From: Nocardia transvalensis
Lineage (GTDB): Bacteria; Actinomycetota; Actinomycetes; Mycobacteriales; Mycobacteriaceae
Assembly (NCBI RefSeq): GCF_015477765.1
Contig: NZ_JADLQQ010000013.1
Span: 124,001-188,000, forward strand
DNA: 64,000 nt
Direction: 5' to 3'
Positions 10,601 to 17,362 of this stretch are shown here, piece by piece. Within the stretch, counting starts at the first letter, position 1, and each line of letters opens with the position of its first letter. Both the position numbers and the translations under genes were made by a program. The notes under the pieces are model-generated. The model worked only from the letters and a program-made list of their open reading frames with translations, did no database searches and was not told the origin of the DNA.

Positions 10601-13600
10601 CGGAGCGCGAGGCGCCCAGGACCGCGAATACCGCGGGCCAGCAGGCACCTACGAGCACATCCGGCACGGTCCGCCCGATGGTGCTGAGGGTGGGGGGCAG
10701 GCCCGATCCGGTGACACCGGCGTGGTCGGCCCCGAGATCCGGCGTCCAGGCCAGGTTCACGTGGGCGACGTGAATGCCGTTCGCGGACTTGACCTCCGGC
10801 AGTTCGCGTCCGGCGGCGACGGCCAGCAGCGCCGACATGGCGGCCTCGGCATCGCCCTCGGTGATCACCGGCGCGCCGCCGTTGTACACCGAGGCGGGCA
10901 CGGTGATACGGATACGGACCGCGTCGCGGCCCAGCAGCGGCACCATCAGCTCGGCGTAGGCATGGTCCTCGGGTCCGGTGGTCGGCACCAGCGTCGCGCC
11001 GGTCGGGCGATGCACCGCGCCCTTGTCGTCGACGGTCCACTCGTGCAGATCGCCCAGCCGGTGAATCGGATTCACGGTGGTGCGCCCGGCCCACTCCACG
11101 TCCGGGGCGGACAGCACGATATCGAGCGCGCCCTCGGTGACCTCGGCGCGACGGCGCCCGTCGACGGCCTTGGGCGCGACCCCGCCGCGGATCAGCGAGT
11201 ACGCGGTGTCCTGCTCGAAGCGGTCCAGCAGCTCACCGACCGGCTCGTTCACACGAGTGATACCGGCCACCGACACCGTGCCCGGAATGACGCACACCTG
11301 ATCGGCGGAGTACCGCGGATCATGGGCCTGCCACAGCGAATCCGACCGCCACCAGCGGCGCACGTCCGCGTCGATGACGGGCACGAAATTCACCGGCTTG
11401 CCGGGGGTCTTGCACAGCGAGACGAAGAACGGCACATCCGCCGGATGCAGGACGGTCTCGGCGGCCTCCGGATACGCCTCCTTCAGCGCGCAGATCGCCT
11501 GCACCGGCTGCTCGAACGCGCTGTCGTCGGCGAACAGCGAGGCGATCTCGCCGCGATCGGCGGGATGCAGACGGGCCTCCGCGCGCCGCACCATCTCCGC
11601 GAACCGGTCCCGCCAGGTGATGTCCAGCCACAGCGAGCGGGTGGCATCGGTGATGACCTCGCCGAAATCGGTGCCGCAGTCGAAGTCCTTGCGGCGGTCC
11701 AGCCCGACGGCCAGTTCGACGTAGCGCTCCAGCCACTCGACGTAGGTCATGGCGGCCACATCGCCGAAATACGGCTTGGCCGTGCGGTTGAGCGCCTCGA
11801 CGATCTCCGCGCGCCGGGCGGCGACGGCCTCGGCGTCCCCGGCGACCTCGTCCAGCAGCCGGCCGGTGCGCGAGGCCGAGTTATCGATCTCGTGAATGTC
11901 GGCGCCCAATTGGCTACGGCCGGAAGCCATTCCGCCCGATGCCGTGCCCGCGGCGACCCAGGCGGGAGTGCCGGGCGTCTCGACCAGCAGCTGCTTCACC
12001 TCGGGCGCGGTGGTCGCCTCCAGCGTCGCCATCGCGGCCGTGCCCACCAGCACACCGTCCAGCGGCATCGCCGGATAGCCGTGCGCCACGGCCCATTCGC
12101 CGGTCAGATATTCGGTAGCCCGCTCGGGGGTGCCGATTCCGCCTCCGACACAGACGATCACGTTGGCGCGGTTGCGCAGCTCGGAATAGGTCTCGAGCAG
12201 CAGGTCGTCCAGGTCCTCCCAGGAGTGGTGACCGCCGGCCCTACCGCCCTCGATGTGCATGATCACCGGGTAGTCGGGCACGGCGTCGGCGATGCGCAGC
12301 ACGGCCCGAATCTGGGCCACCGTACCGGGTTTGAACGCGACATGGGTGATGCCGACCTCGGTCAGCTCCTCGATCAGCGCGACGGCCTCGTCGAGTTCGG
12401 GGATGCCCGCGGTGACGACCACACCGTCGAACGGCGCACCCGCGGCGCGGGCCCGCTGGACCAGTCGCTTACCGCCCAGCTGCAGCTTCCACAGGTAGGG
12501 GTCGAGGAACAGGGAGTTGAACTGCACCGCGCGGCCCGGGTGCAGCAGGGTCTTCAGCTCGGCCACCCGGTCGGCGAAGATCTGCTCGGTGACCTGGCCG
12601 CCACCGGCGAGTTCGGCCCAGTGACCCGCATTGGCCGCTGCGGCAACGATTTTCGCGTCGACGGTGGTGGGTGTCATGCCCGCCAGCAGGATCGGCGAAC
12701 GCCCGGTGAGCCGGGTGAAGGCGGTCTCGACGACGATGCGGCCGTTGGGCAGCCGCACCGGCTCTGGGGCGAATGTCGACCACGCCGGGGCCACCTCCGG
12801 CGCCGCACCGGGAGTGAACAGGCTGCGCTGCCCCGGCCGGGTCGACGCCGCGACGATGCCGACACCGGTGCCCTTGAGCGAGCCCAGGGTCAGCCGGGTC
12901 AGCAGATCACCCGGGCCCAGATCCAGGATCCAGTGCGTGCCCTCGCCCACCACCGCATCCACGGTCGCCACCCAATCGACGGGCTCGACGAGGATCTGCC
13001 GGGTCAGCTGGGTGGCCAGTTCGGTGTCGATACCGCAGTTGTAGGCCCACGCCTCGACCAGATCGACGGTGTCGGTCAGGGCCGGGTGATGGAAGGCGAC
13101 CTCGACCTCGACGTCCTCGAACACCGGCGCGAACACGGCGCCGCCGCGCTTTTTGGCCTCGCGCTCGCGGGTCTGCTCGGCATGGATCTCCGCGCAGCGC
13201 TGCCGCACCCGCTCCAGCTGGGTCACCGTGCCCGACAGCACCGCCCGGCGGCGCCCGTTGCGGATCGACACCACCGCGGCGGCGGCCGGATCCACCCCCT
13301 GGGACACCTCGGCCACCACCGCTCTCAGCTGCTCGGGATCGACGTTGGACACGGCCACCATCGGCGAGCGCTCCCCCACGGGGATCAGGCCGCGCCGACG
13401 GGCCACCAGTGTCGCTGCGGCACCGATCAATTGGGCCAGCGCCAGCAGTTCGGCGTCGCGGGTGCCGTGCGCCTCGGCGGCCTTGGCGGCCAGCAGGCCC
13501 TGAGAGTGACCGACGATCGCGGCCGGGGCGTGCGCGCCCGGATCCAGGCCCTGCAGCCGCAGCGCGCGCAGCGCCGCCACCTGGGTCAGAAAGACGCCCG

Positions 13601-13982
13601 GCATGGAGATCGCGGCCGACCGCAGCACCTGCTGCGGCGGGGCCGCCGACACCTCGCCCTGATCGGGGTCGGCGAGATCGTCCTCGAGCATCCACGCGAT
13701 CGGGTCGAACCCCATCGGACGCACCATCAGCAACTTCGCCGCAACCGGCTCGAGCCGGGTGGCGGCCTCGTTGACCAGCGCGGTCAGCTCCGGCTCCAGG
13801 GCGCTGTCCCGCCCGATCTCCTCGAGTTCGCCCAGCCAGGCCGCGCCCTGCCCGCCGAAGGCGAGCGCATACGTCTCACCTGCGAGCAGACGATCCAGCA
13901 GCGACGACTTGATCCCCCTGTCCGCAGCTCCCCCAGCCACCTTTGCGCTCGATCCGGTCCCGGTGCTCTCGTTGATCGTCAA
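4671..13982 (-). CDS. fas: Type I fatty acid synthase (multidomain, FAS-I)
   Basis: A 3103-aa single-chain synthase that makes long-chain acyl-CoA by repeated malonyl-CoA addition, as in mycobacteria (about 3070 aa). Domains in order, with approximate residues: acetyltransferase (GGQGAAW near 45, GHSQG near 157); FMN-type enoyl reductase (LLAGMTPTTVDAKIVAAAA near 430); MaoC-like dehydratase (SGDHNPIHTSDAA near 1257); malonyl/palmitoyl transferase (FPGQGIQAKGMG near 1364, GHSVGEYNALA near 1465); acyl carrier domain (LLVDLGSELSLGAID near 1845, with the candidate phosphopantetheine Ser); ketoreductase (VITGASKGSIAAAV near 2145); ketosynthase (VAACATAAVSVEEG with the catalytic Cys near 2741, then KHDTSTAANDPN and SLTGHAKGG carrying the His residues). 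The TTG start at 13982 has AAGGAAG about ten bases upstream. All catalytic motifs look intact. acpS lies downstream. Confidence 0.96.
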   Translation of the reverse strand: MTINESTGTGSSAKVAGGAADRGIKSSLLDRLLAGETYALAFGGQGAAWLGELEEIGRDSALEPELTALVNEAATRLEPVAAKLLMVRPMGFDPIAWMLEDDLADPDQGEVSAAPPQQVLRSAAISMPGVFLTQVAALRALRLQGLDPGAHAPAAIVGHSQGLLAAKAAEAHGTRDAELLALAQLIGAAATLVARRRGLIPVGERSPMVAVSNVDPEQLRAVVAEVSQGVDPAAAAVVSIRNGRRRAVLSGTVTQLERVRQRCAEIHAEQTREREAKKRGGAVFAPVFEDVEVEVAFHHPALTDTVDLVEAWAYNCGIDTELATQLTRQILVEPVDWVATVDAVVGEGTHWILDLGPGDLLTRLTLGSLKGTGVGIVAASTRPGQRSLFTPGAAPEVAPAWSTFAPEPVRLPNGRIVVETAFTRLTGRSPILLAGMTPTTVDAKIVAAAANAGHWAELAGGGQVTEQIFADRVAELKTLLHPGRAVQFNSLFLDPYLWKLQLGGKRLVQRARAAGAPFDGVVVTAGIPELDEAVALIEELTEVGITHVAFKPGTVAQIRAVLRIADAVPDYPVIMHIEGGRAGGHHSWEDLDDLLLETYSELRNRANVIVCVGGGIGTPERATEYLTGEWAVAHGYPAMPLDGVLVGTAAMATLEATTAPEVKQLLVETPGTPAWVAAGTASGGMASGRSQLGADIHEIDNSASRTGRLLDEVAGDAEAVAARRAEIVEALNRTAKPYFGDVAAMTYVEWLERYVELAVGLDRRKDFDCGTDFGEVITDATRSLWLDITWRDRFAEMVRRAEARLHPADRGEIASLFADDSAFEQPVQAICALKEAYPEAAETVLHPADVPFFVSLCKTPGKPVNFVPVIDADVRRWWRSDSLWQAHDPRYSADQVCVIPGTVSVAGITRVNEPVGELLDRFEQDTAYSLIRGGVAPKAVDGRRRAEVTEGALDIVLSAPDVEWAGRTTVNPIHRLGDLHEWTVDDKGAVHRPTGATLVPTTGPEDHAYAELMVPLLGRDAVRIRITVPASVYNGGAPVITEGDAEAAMSALLAVAAGRELPEVKSANGIHVAHVNLAWTPDLGADHAGVTGSGLPPTLSTIGRTVPDVLVGACWPAVFAVLGASRSAEGTSVIEGMLDLVHLDHQIELVRELPGEPAVLAVRAEATSVADTDLGRVVEVRVTVGAMRDHGLETPAVAKLVERFAIRGRTGDGELADPPRAAGTAAEATDTPRRRRRDVTITAPWAMGAFAEVSGDHNPIHTSDAAAKLAGLGGPIVHGMWLSAAAQHAVTAVDPESPLPPRALTAWTTRFLGMVRPGAEIDVRVERIAVDRGSEIVEVSCRTGGALVVAATGRIAAPKTVYAFPGQGIQAKGMGLDARSRSKAAKQVWDRADKHTREALGFSILAVVRDNPTYLRARGVEYRHPQGVLHLTQFTQVAMATLGVAQVAELREAGAFVEGAMLAGHSVGEYNALAAVAGVLPLEAVLEVVFQRGSAMHELVPRDAQGRSDYRMAAIRPSQIGLPDAEVVDFVATVAARAGEFLEVVNLNLRGSQYAIAGTVRGLEELEAEIERRRVEFGGKRAFVLVPGIDVPFHSTVLRKGVPEFRTKLEELLPADLHPEVLAGRYIPNLVPRPFSLERDFIAEIADYVPSEPLARVLADWDSWTQRPTELCRVVLIELLAWQFASPVRWIETQDLLFTDTAHGGLGVDRFVEIGVAATPTVANLATNTLKLPQFATTKVEVLNIEREAAIVYSTDTDPAPADEPEEAVVEQIPAAPAAAAPSAAPAPAPAGGPRPDDIPFTAADATRVLIALWTKLRLDQIGPVDTIEGLCDGVSSRRNQLLVDLGSELSLGAIDGAADADMGALSATVDRLARTYKPFGSVLSDAIGDHLRKVFGPSGKRPAAVADRVKKVWQLGDGWAHHVTAEVSLGTREGTSVRGGDLGGLVSGALTDGAAVDAAIDAAVQSVAARRGISVALPTAGGGGGGTVDAAALGEFTEQITGRDGVLATAARVVLEQLGLSEQVSAPEATDESLVDLVSAELGSDWPRLVAPVFDARKAVLIDDRWASAREDLARLWLGDDSDIAELPVDGHLGAGEAVAAQANWWRQRAMKQARSVLAGVYERIAEAALDTTEAGAWSSDTAVITGASKGSIAAAVTARLLGGGATVVVTTSRLDDGRLAFYKQLYREHARHGAALWVVAANMASYQDVDALIDWVGNEQTDNAGGAKVLVKPAMTPTLLLPFAAPRVAGDLSDAGARAEMEMRVLLWSVERLIGGLSMLGADHDVDSKLHVVLPGSPNRGMFGGDGAYGESKAALDAVVAKWRAEKSWAHRVTLVHALIGWVRGTGLMGHNDPLVAAVEKAGVQTWSTQEMADELLKWCTSRARVVTATGPQQIDLTGGLARAKLDLPALAKDSGIGRSDEEDDRDAPQTRTVAALPAPPTRTSKLPVPEWDSVTAELHDMVVIVGAGELGPYGSSRTRFEMEVEDRLSAAGVLELAWTTGMVTWENDPKPGWYDTESGEYVDESELAERYHDAVVERCGIRRYGDDGAMTDNTAPLLTSVFLDKDLSFVVNSEAEARAFYAANPDSTIITPASEGGSDWTVTRKAGTEIRVPRKAKLSRTVGGQIPTGWDPTKWGISPDMASSVDRVALWNIVCTVDAFLSSGFTPAELMTWLHPAMVANTQGTGMGGMSSMRSLYIDNLLGEPRANDILQEALPNVALAHVVQSYVGSYGAMIHPVAACATAAVSVEEGVDKIKLGKADLVVAGGFDDLGIEGIVGFGDMSATADSAAMSAKGISDRYFSRANDRRRGGFVESQGGGTILLARGSVAVEMGLPVLGVVAYAQSFADGVHTSIPAPGLGALGAGRGGTESRLAAELRKLGVTPDDIAVISKHDTSTAANDPNESELHERLADALGRSEGAPLFVVSQKSLTGHAKGGAAAFQLIGLCQVLEQGVVPPNRSLDCVDEKMAEYPHLVWVREPLKFADRFPLKAGLVTSLGFGHVSGLLAVVHPQAFIEAIDPQRRAEYLRRAEERQLAGRQRFVEAMCGGAPLYERPADRRLGADGTPAKQARQLEADVLLSHEARLTENGVYTVPGTGCK

Positions 13983-14095
13983 GACGTATCGACTTCCTTA
14001 CTCGTGGCGGCTCGTCCCTGACAGGGGGCCGCTCCTCCGTGCGCAGGTGTCCCTCGCCCCTGAGGACCTGATGAAGGCCGAGGATCGCACAGAAT

Positions 14096-14200
14096 CATGA
14101 GGATTTCCTCATGTTCCGCCGTCGCGTTAGGGGTTACCCCTCGGTATTCCGGTACGTTCGTCCAAGAAAAATCCGAAACATGACCCTCCCTCATGTTCCG
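14096..14200. promoter_or_regulatory. Paired inverted repeats upstream of fas (candidate operators)
   Basis: The gap between fas and the tRNA (13983-14372) has no gene. It holds two similar dyads. The first, at 14096-14113, has 8-bp arms CATGAGGA and TCCTCATG separated by TT. The second has AACATGA (14177-14183) and TCATGTT (14191-14197) separated by 7 bases. Both continue into the same TCATGTTCCG on the right side. Repetition of one dyad 80 bp apart in front of a fas promoter suggests binding of a dimeric regulator; the TetR protein two genes away is one candidate. Promoter boxes could not be assigned with confidence. Confidence 0.5.
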
Positions 14201-14372
14201 TCCCCGCTGGTCCCACCCGGTTACATCCCCGTAGGAAAGTTGAGGGCCCCTCACATTGCCCGTTACCGAATTGTTATAACCCCAGGTCGGGTTACTCGCC
14301 AGTACGAAACGCCCATCCGGAGCTTCGCGAACCCGGTCAAGCCCGGTAGCATTTGGACGGTCGTACCATCAC

Positions 14373-14457
14373 GCGCGAGTGGCGAAATTGGCAGACGCGC
14401 TGGATTTAGGTTCCAGTGTCCTCGGACGTGGGGGTTCAAGTCCCCCCTCGCGCACCA
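14373..14457 (+). tRNA. tRNA-Leu (anticodon UAG), integration site of the element
   Basis: A complete cloverleaf of 85 bases including the encoded CCA. The acceptor arm GCGCGAG (14373-14379) pairs with CTCGCGC (14447-14453), with discriminator A and then CCA (14455-14457). The anticodon stem CTGGA/TCCAG encloses loop TTTAGGT with anticodon TAG, which reads CUA. It has a long variable arm (GTCCTCGGAC region), as expected for a class II leucine tRNA, and a T arm GGGGGTTCAAGTCCCCC. The first open frame after it leads into an AbrB-like gene and a tyrosine integrase, so its 3' half is the likely attachment site. Confidence 0.97.
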
Positions 14458-14490
14458 TTCCAGTACTCCTGGACACCATCCTCGTATCTC

Positions 14491-14512
14491 GTGTTCTAGC
14501 GCGCTAGAACAC
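14491..14512. promoter_or_regulatory. Perfect 22-bp palindrome at the left end of the element
   Basis: GTGTTCTAGCG is followed immediately by its exact reverse complement CGCTAGAACAC. It lies 33 bp past the tRNA CCA end and 135 bp before the AbrB-like gene. Such a perfect dyad is most likely an operator for a dimeric regulator of integration, or a site used by an excision factor. The rest of 14458-14647 shows no gene. Confidence 0.6.
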
Positions 14513-14647
14513 GCTGCAGAGACACCGAACATCGGCGGCCTTTTCCCGTTCGCCCTGCCTGCGTCTGCGGAGACGGCCGATCACCGTGCCGTGCCGCTGG
14601 ACTCGGGCCTGCCACCGGCGCGGTTGCGGGGCGGGCGCCTGGATCGG

Positions 14648-15019
14648 ATGCAGCCGACCTCGCTGGACAGCACTCGTGTCGTCTACGGCTCGGTCTTGGT
14701 CAACCACGCGGGCCGTCTGGCCGAACGCGCGGTGCTCGGCTCGCTGGGCTGGGACCCGGGCACCCCGATCCGGATCCGGCCGGCCGCACCCGGCGTGCTA
14801 CTGGTCACCGACGGCGAGCCCGGCGGACACACGATCGCACACAACGGGCAACTCTCCCTACCCGCCCGCATCCGCAAGGCGATGCGCCTGCGCACAGGCG
14901 ACCGTGTGCTGCTGGCCGCCCACCCCGACCAGAGACGGCTGATCATCGTTTGCCAAGTCGCGCTCGCGGACCTGGTCGCCGAGATCCGCGACCGTATCGA
15001 CGGCGGTGAGCAGCCGTGA
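14648..15019 (+). CDS. AbrB/SpoVT-like DNA-binding protein
   Basis: A 123-aa protein if the ATG at 14648 is used; an in-frame GTG near 14588 would add about 20 residues (VPLDSGLPPARLRGGRLDR), and the true start is uncertain. The C-terminal half has the swapped-hairpin pattern HTIAHNGQLSLPARIRKAMR then LRTGDRVLLAAHPDQRRLII, typical of AbrB/MazE/SpoVT transition-state regulators. The N-terminal half repeats a similar strand pattern (VVYGSVLVNHAGRLAERAVL). Its stop overlaps the integrase start (GTGA), so the two are translationally coupled. It probably regulates integrase expression, possibly through the nearby palindrome (inference). Confidence 0.7.
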   Translation: MQPTSLDSTRVVYGSVLVNHAGRLAERAVLGSLGWDPGTPIRIRPAAPGVLLVTDGEPGGHTIAHNGQLSLPARIRKAMRLRTGDRVLLAAHPDQRRLIIVCQVALADLVAEIRDRIDGGEQP

Positions 15020-16068
15020 CAACCGCTACCCCTGCGATCACCTCCGCCGAACTCGACGCCGCGCGCACCCTGCTCGCCCGGATGGGCATCACCGCCGCCG
15101 ACCTGCTCGACGTCCGCCCGCCCGCACCGACATTCGCCGAATACATCCCGGCCATTCGGGACCGGGTGGCCTCGGCGGGCACGCTCCGCACCTACAACAC
15201 CCACTGGAAATACCTCGAGCGGGAATGGGGCCCGCGTCGAATCGACGAACCCACCGTCACAGAGATCGCCGAGATGCGCGACGCCGCCCGCCGCAACGCC
15301 AAACGGGACCGTAACGCCCGCGACGGCCGCGGAGCCGCCGAGGCGATGATCGGGGCGCTGCGTTTCCTCTACAGGCACGCCGAGAGCGACGGCTTCCTCC
15401 GGCCCGGCGACAACCCGGCAAAACGAGTCGCCAAACCGCGTCGCATCCCGTCCACCAGACGCGGCTTGCCACTTGAGCAGCTCACCGAGATCGCGCGGGT
15501 GGCCGCGACCACCGGCAACGACCCGGACCTGGACACAGTGCTCCTTCGCCTGCACGCCGAGACCGCGTGCCGCCGCGGCGGCGCCCTGGGCTTGCGCCCC
15601 GACGACCTCGATCCGCAGCAATGCCTGATCCACCTGGTCGAGAAGGGCACAATTTCTCGCTGGCAACCGGTCTCGCCCACTCTGATGGCGAACCTGCTCC
15701 ATCACGCCCACCAGCGCGGCGCTCAACCCGGTGAACAACTGCTGCGCTACCGCAACGGCAAACCTATCACCCGACGCCGCTACGACGGACTGTGGACCCG
15801 GATCGGGCTCGAATTGCCGTGGGTCGAAAAACAGCAGATCAGCACCCACTGGCTGCGGCACACGACCCTGAAATGGGTGGAACGCAACTTCGGCTTCGCC
15901 GTCGCTCGCGCCTACGCAGGGCACGCGGAAGGGAAATCCCAGGGTTCGACCGTCATCTACACCCGGGCCAGCCTCGAGGAAGTCGCATTGGCGCTGGCCA
16001 CCTTGACCGGCGAACCCCACCCACTCGCCGCAGCAACGGCACCCTCCCGAATAGAGACAGCAATATGA
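15016..16068 (+). CDS. Tyrosine recombinase / integrase
   Basis: A 350-aa site-specific recombinase that integrates and excises the element at tRNA-Leu. Residues 40-140 form a SAM-like core-binding domain (TLRTYNTHWKYLEREWG). The catalytic domain shows Arg 186/187 (HAETACRRGGALGL), a beta-hairpin Lys near 210 (LVEKG), the HWLRH box (His 278, Arg 281), His 303 (AGHAEG) and the nucleophile Tyr 315 (TVIYTRAS). All six key positions are present, so it should be active. It starts with GTG overlapping the AbrB-like gene and ends in ATGA overlapping the next gene. No small excisionase was recognised beside it. Confidence 0.93.
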   Translation: MTTATPAITSAELDAARTLLARMGITAADLLDVRPPAPTFAEYIPAIRDRVASAGTLRTYNTHWKYLEREWGPRRIDEPTVTEIAEMRDAARRNAKRDRNARDGRGAAEAMIGALRFLYRHAESDGFLRPGDNPAKRVAKPRRIPSTRRGLPLEQLTEIARVAATTGNDPDLDTVLLRLHAETACRRGGALGLRPDDLDPQQCLIHLVEKGTISRWQPVSPTLMANLLHHAHQRGAQPGEQLLRYRNGKPITRRRYDGLWTRIGLELPWVEKQQISTHWLRHTTLKWVERNFGFAVARAYAGHAEGKSQGSTVIYTRASLEEVALALATLTGEPHPLAAATAPSRIETAI

Positions 16069-17111
16069 CCATCGAAGCGACGCCTCTTCCGACACGCCCC
16101 GCCGGTGCAGGCGCGGTCGCGCTGCCTTCCGAGGGTTTCCACCCGTTGGAGGCGATGCCCGACGATGTCATGCTCCGGACAGCTCTCGAAGGGTGCTCGA
16201 CCAAGAAGGACATGATGCGGCTCGTGTGCGAGCTGTTCGGAGACCCGACGACCGACGACGTGCGCTCGGTGCTGGCCCGCTGCGGAGCGCCGGTCTCACG
16301 TCAGCACGCATCGAACGTGATCAACGATTGGCGGCGCACTCACCACCGCCGACCTCACCCCGCCGACCCGGATCGGCAGGATCCCGCCGGGCGCACCGAC
16401 GCCTTGCCCGCGTCGACCGACAGCGTCGGCGTCGCGGATAGGCAGGACACGGTCACCGAGATGACAACACTCGAGCTCGAGCAGCAGCCGGTGGACGCGT
16501 CAATGACAGCGTCTCGTGCACACGGTGAGACCGACGTGCCGCCTGCCGATGAACCCGTGCCGGAGCACCGCCGGGGCGACGCGTCACCAGGCAGCGGATC
16601 GATGGTTGACGACGCCACCGACGACGAATCCATTCGCCCCTCCTCTCGAGTAGCTGAGGCGCCGCGAACGTCGTCTCGCCCGGCCAAGGTCTGGCCCGTG
16701 CTGCTGATCGCGCTGCCCGCAGCGGTCGCGGTGTGGTCCGGTTGGGTCGGTCTGGGTGAGCTGACTGGATTCGGTGTCATCCATCCCTTGCCGGGCATCT
16801 GGGATTCCGCCCGCCTCAACACCGCGATCACCCTGCCGATCGGCGTCGAGGCTTACGCGTCGTACGCCTTGTATGTATGGTTGTCGGGTCGCATCCGGAC
16901 CGCGAAGACCGTCAATTACGCCAAGTGGTCGGCCATCGGCAGCCTAGCGCTCGGCGCTGCCGGACAGATCGCTTACCACCTGATGCAGGCCGCGGGAACC
17001 CGGATCGCACCGTGGCCGATCACGACAGTGGTCGCGTGCCTGCCGGTTGTCGTGCTCGGAATGGGTGCGGCGCTCACGCACATGCTCATGCGGGAGAACC
17101 ACACGGATTGA
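16065..17111 (+). CDS. DUF2637/SpdB-type membrane protein with N-terminal helical domain
   Basis: A 348-aa protein. Residues 35-90 form a helix-rich, HTH-like segment (STKKDMMRLVCELFGD... VSRQHASNVINDWRR). A charged disordered linker (95-205) comes next. Four membrane helices then follow: WPVLLIALPAAVAVWSGWVG, LNTAITLPIGVEAYASYALY, SAIGSLALGAAGQIAYHLMQ and a final one in VVACLPVVVLGMGAALTHML. The membrane half matches DUF2637 proteins of actinobacterial conjugative elements (some annotated as spread protein SpdB or, misleadingly, ABC permease). The N-terminal segment may bind DNA. It overlaps the integrase by ATGA. Confidence 0.7.
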   Translation: MTIEATPLPTRPAGAGAVALPSEGFHPLEAMPDDVMLRTALEGCSTKKDMMRLVCELFGDPTTDDVRSVLARCGAPVSRQHASNVINDWRRTHHRRPHPADPDRQDPAGRTDALPASTDSVGVADRQDTVTEMTTLELEQQPVDASMTASRAHGETDVPPADEPVPEHRRGDASPGSGSMVDDATDDESIRPSSRVAEAPRTSSRPAKVWPVLLIALPAAVAVWSGWVGLGELTGFGVIHPLPGIWDSARLNTAITLPIGVEAYASYALYVWLSGRIRTAKTVNYAKWSAIGSLALGAAGQIAYHLMQAAGTRIAPWPITTVVACLPVVVLGMGAALTHMLMRENHTD

Positions 17112-17127
17112 GGTAGAGCGGCAGAGC

Positions 17128-17263
17128 CGGGTTCGCGGGTCGGCGGGCCTTATCAGTCTGCCTTGGCGGCGGGGGGTGTCAAGCCGCGAAAAGCGTGCGG
17201 CTTGACACCCCTTTTCCGCCGCCAAGGCGGACTGAACGGCCGGCCCGCCGACCCGCGAACCCG
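17128..17263. repeat. Nested hairpin element, copy 1 (upstream of dpdA-like gene)
   Basis: Three concentric stems. The outer 22-nt arms 17128-17149 and 17242-17263 are perfectly complementary. Middle arms 17154-17172 and 17216-17234 pair over 19 bp with one G-T wobble. The inner arms GGGGTGTCAAGCCGC (17173-17187) and 17197-17211 pair perfectly around the loop GAAAAGCGT. The inner motif GTCAAGCC/GGCTTGAC and the GAAAAGCG loop recur in three other copies in this element, while the outer arms differ in sequence but stay complementary. Confidence 0.9.
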
Positions 17264-17362
17264 ACCTCTGTTTGGAGAGAGCGCGTTTCTCGGCGGCGGG
17301 AATTTCCATTCACCCCTGTCCCGTCTGAGATTTCCCAAATCCCAGTGTTCCTGGGAGGCGCT

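Noticed and set aside
8874..14021. 1715-aa plus-strand open frame antisense to fas
   Set aside because: It is a GC-rich shadow of the fas gene; its His/Arg/Gly/Gln composition lacks any motif, while the minus strand has intact FAS-I domains throughout.
17195..17362. Longer N-terminus for the dpdA-like protein
   Set aside because: The extension would translate part of the hairpin element; a TTG with GGGAGG at 17363 gives a normal-sized protein.
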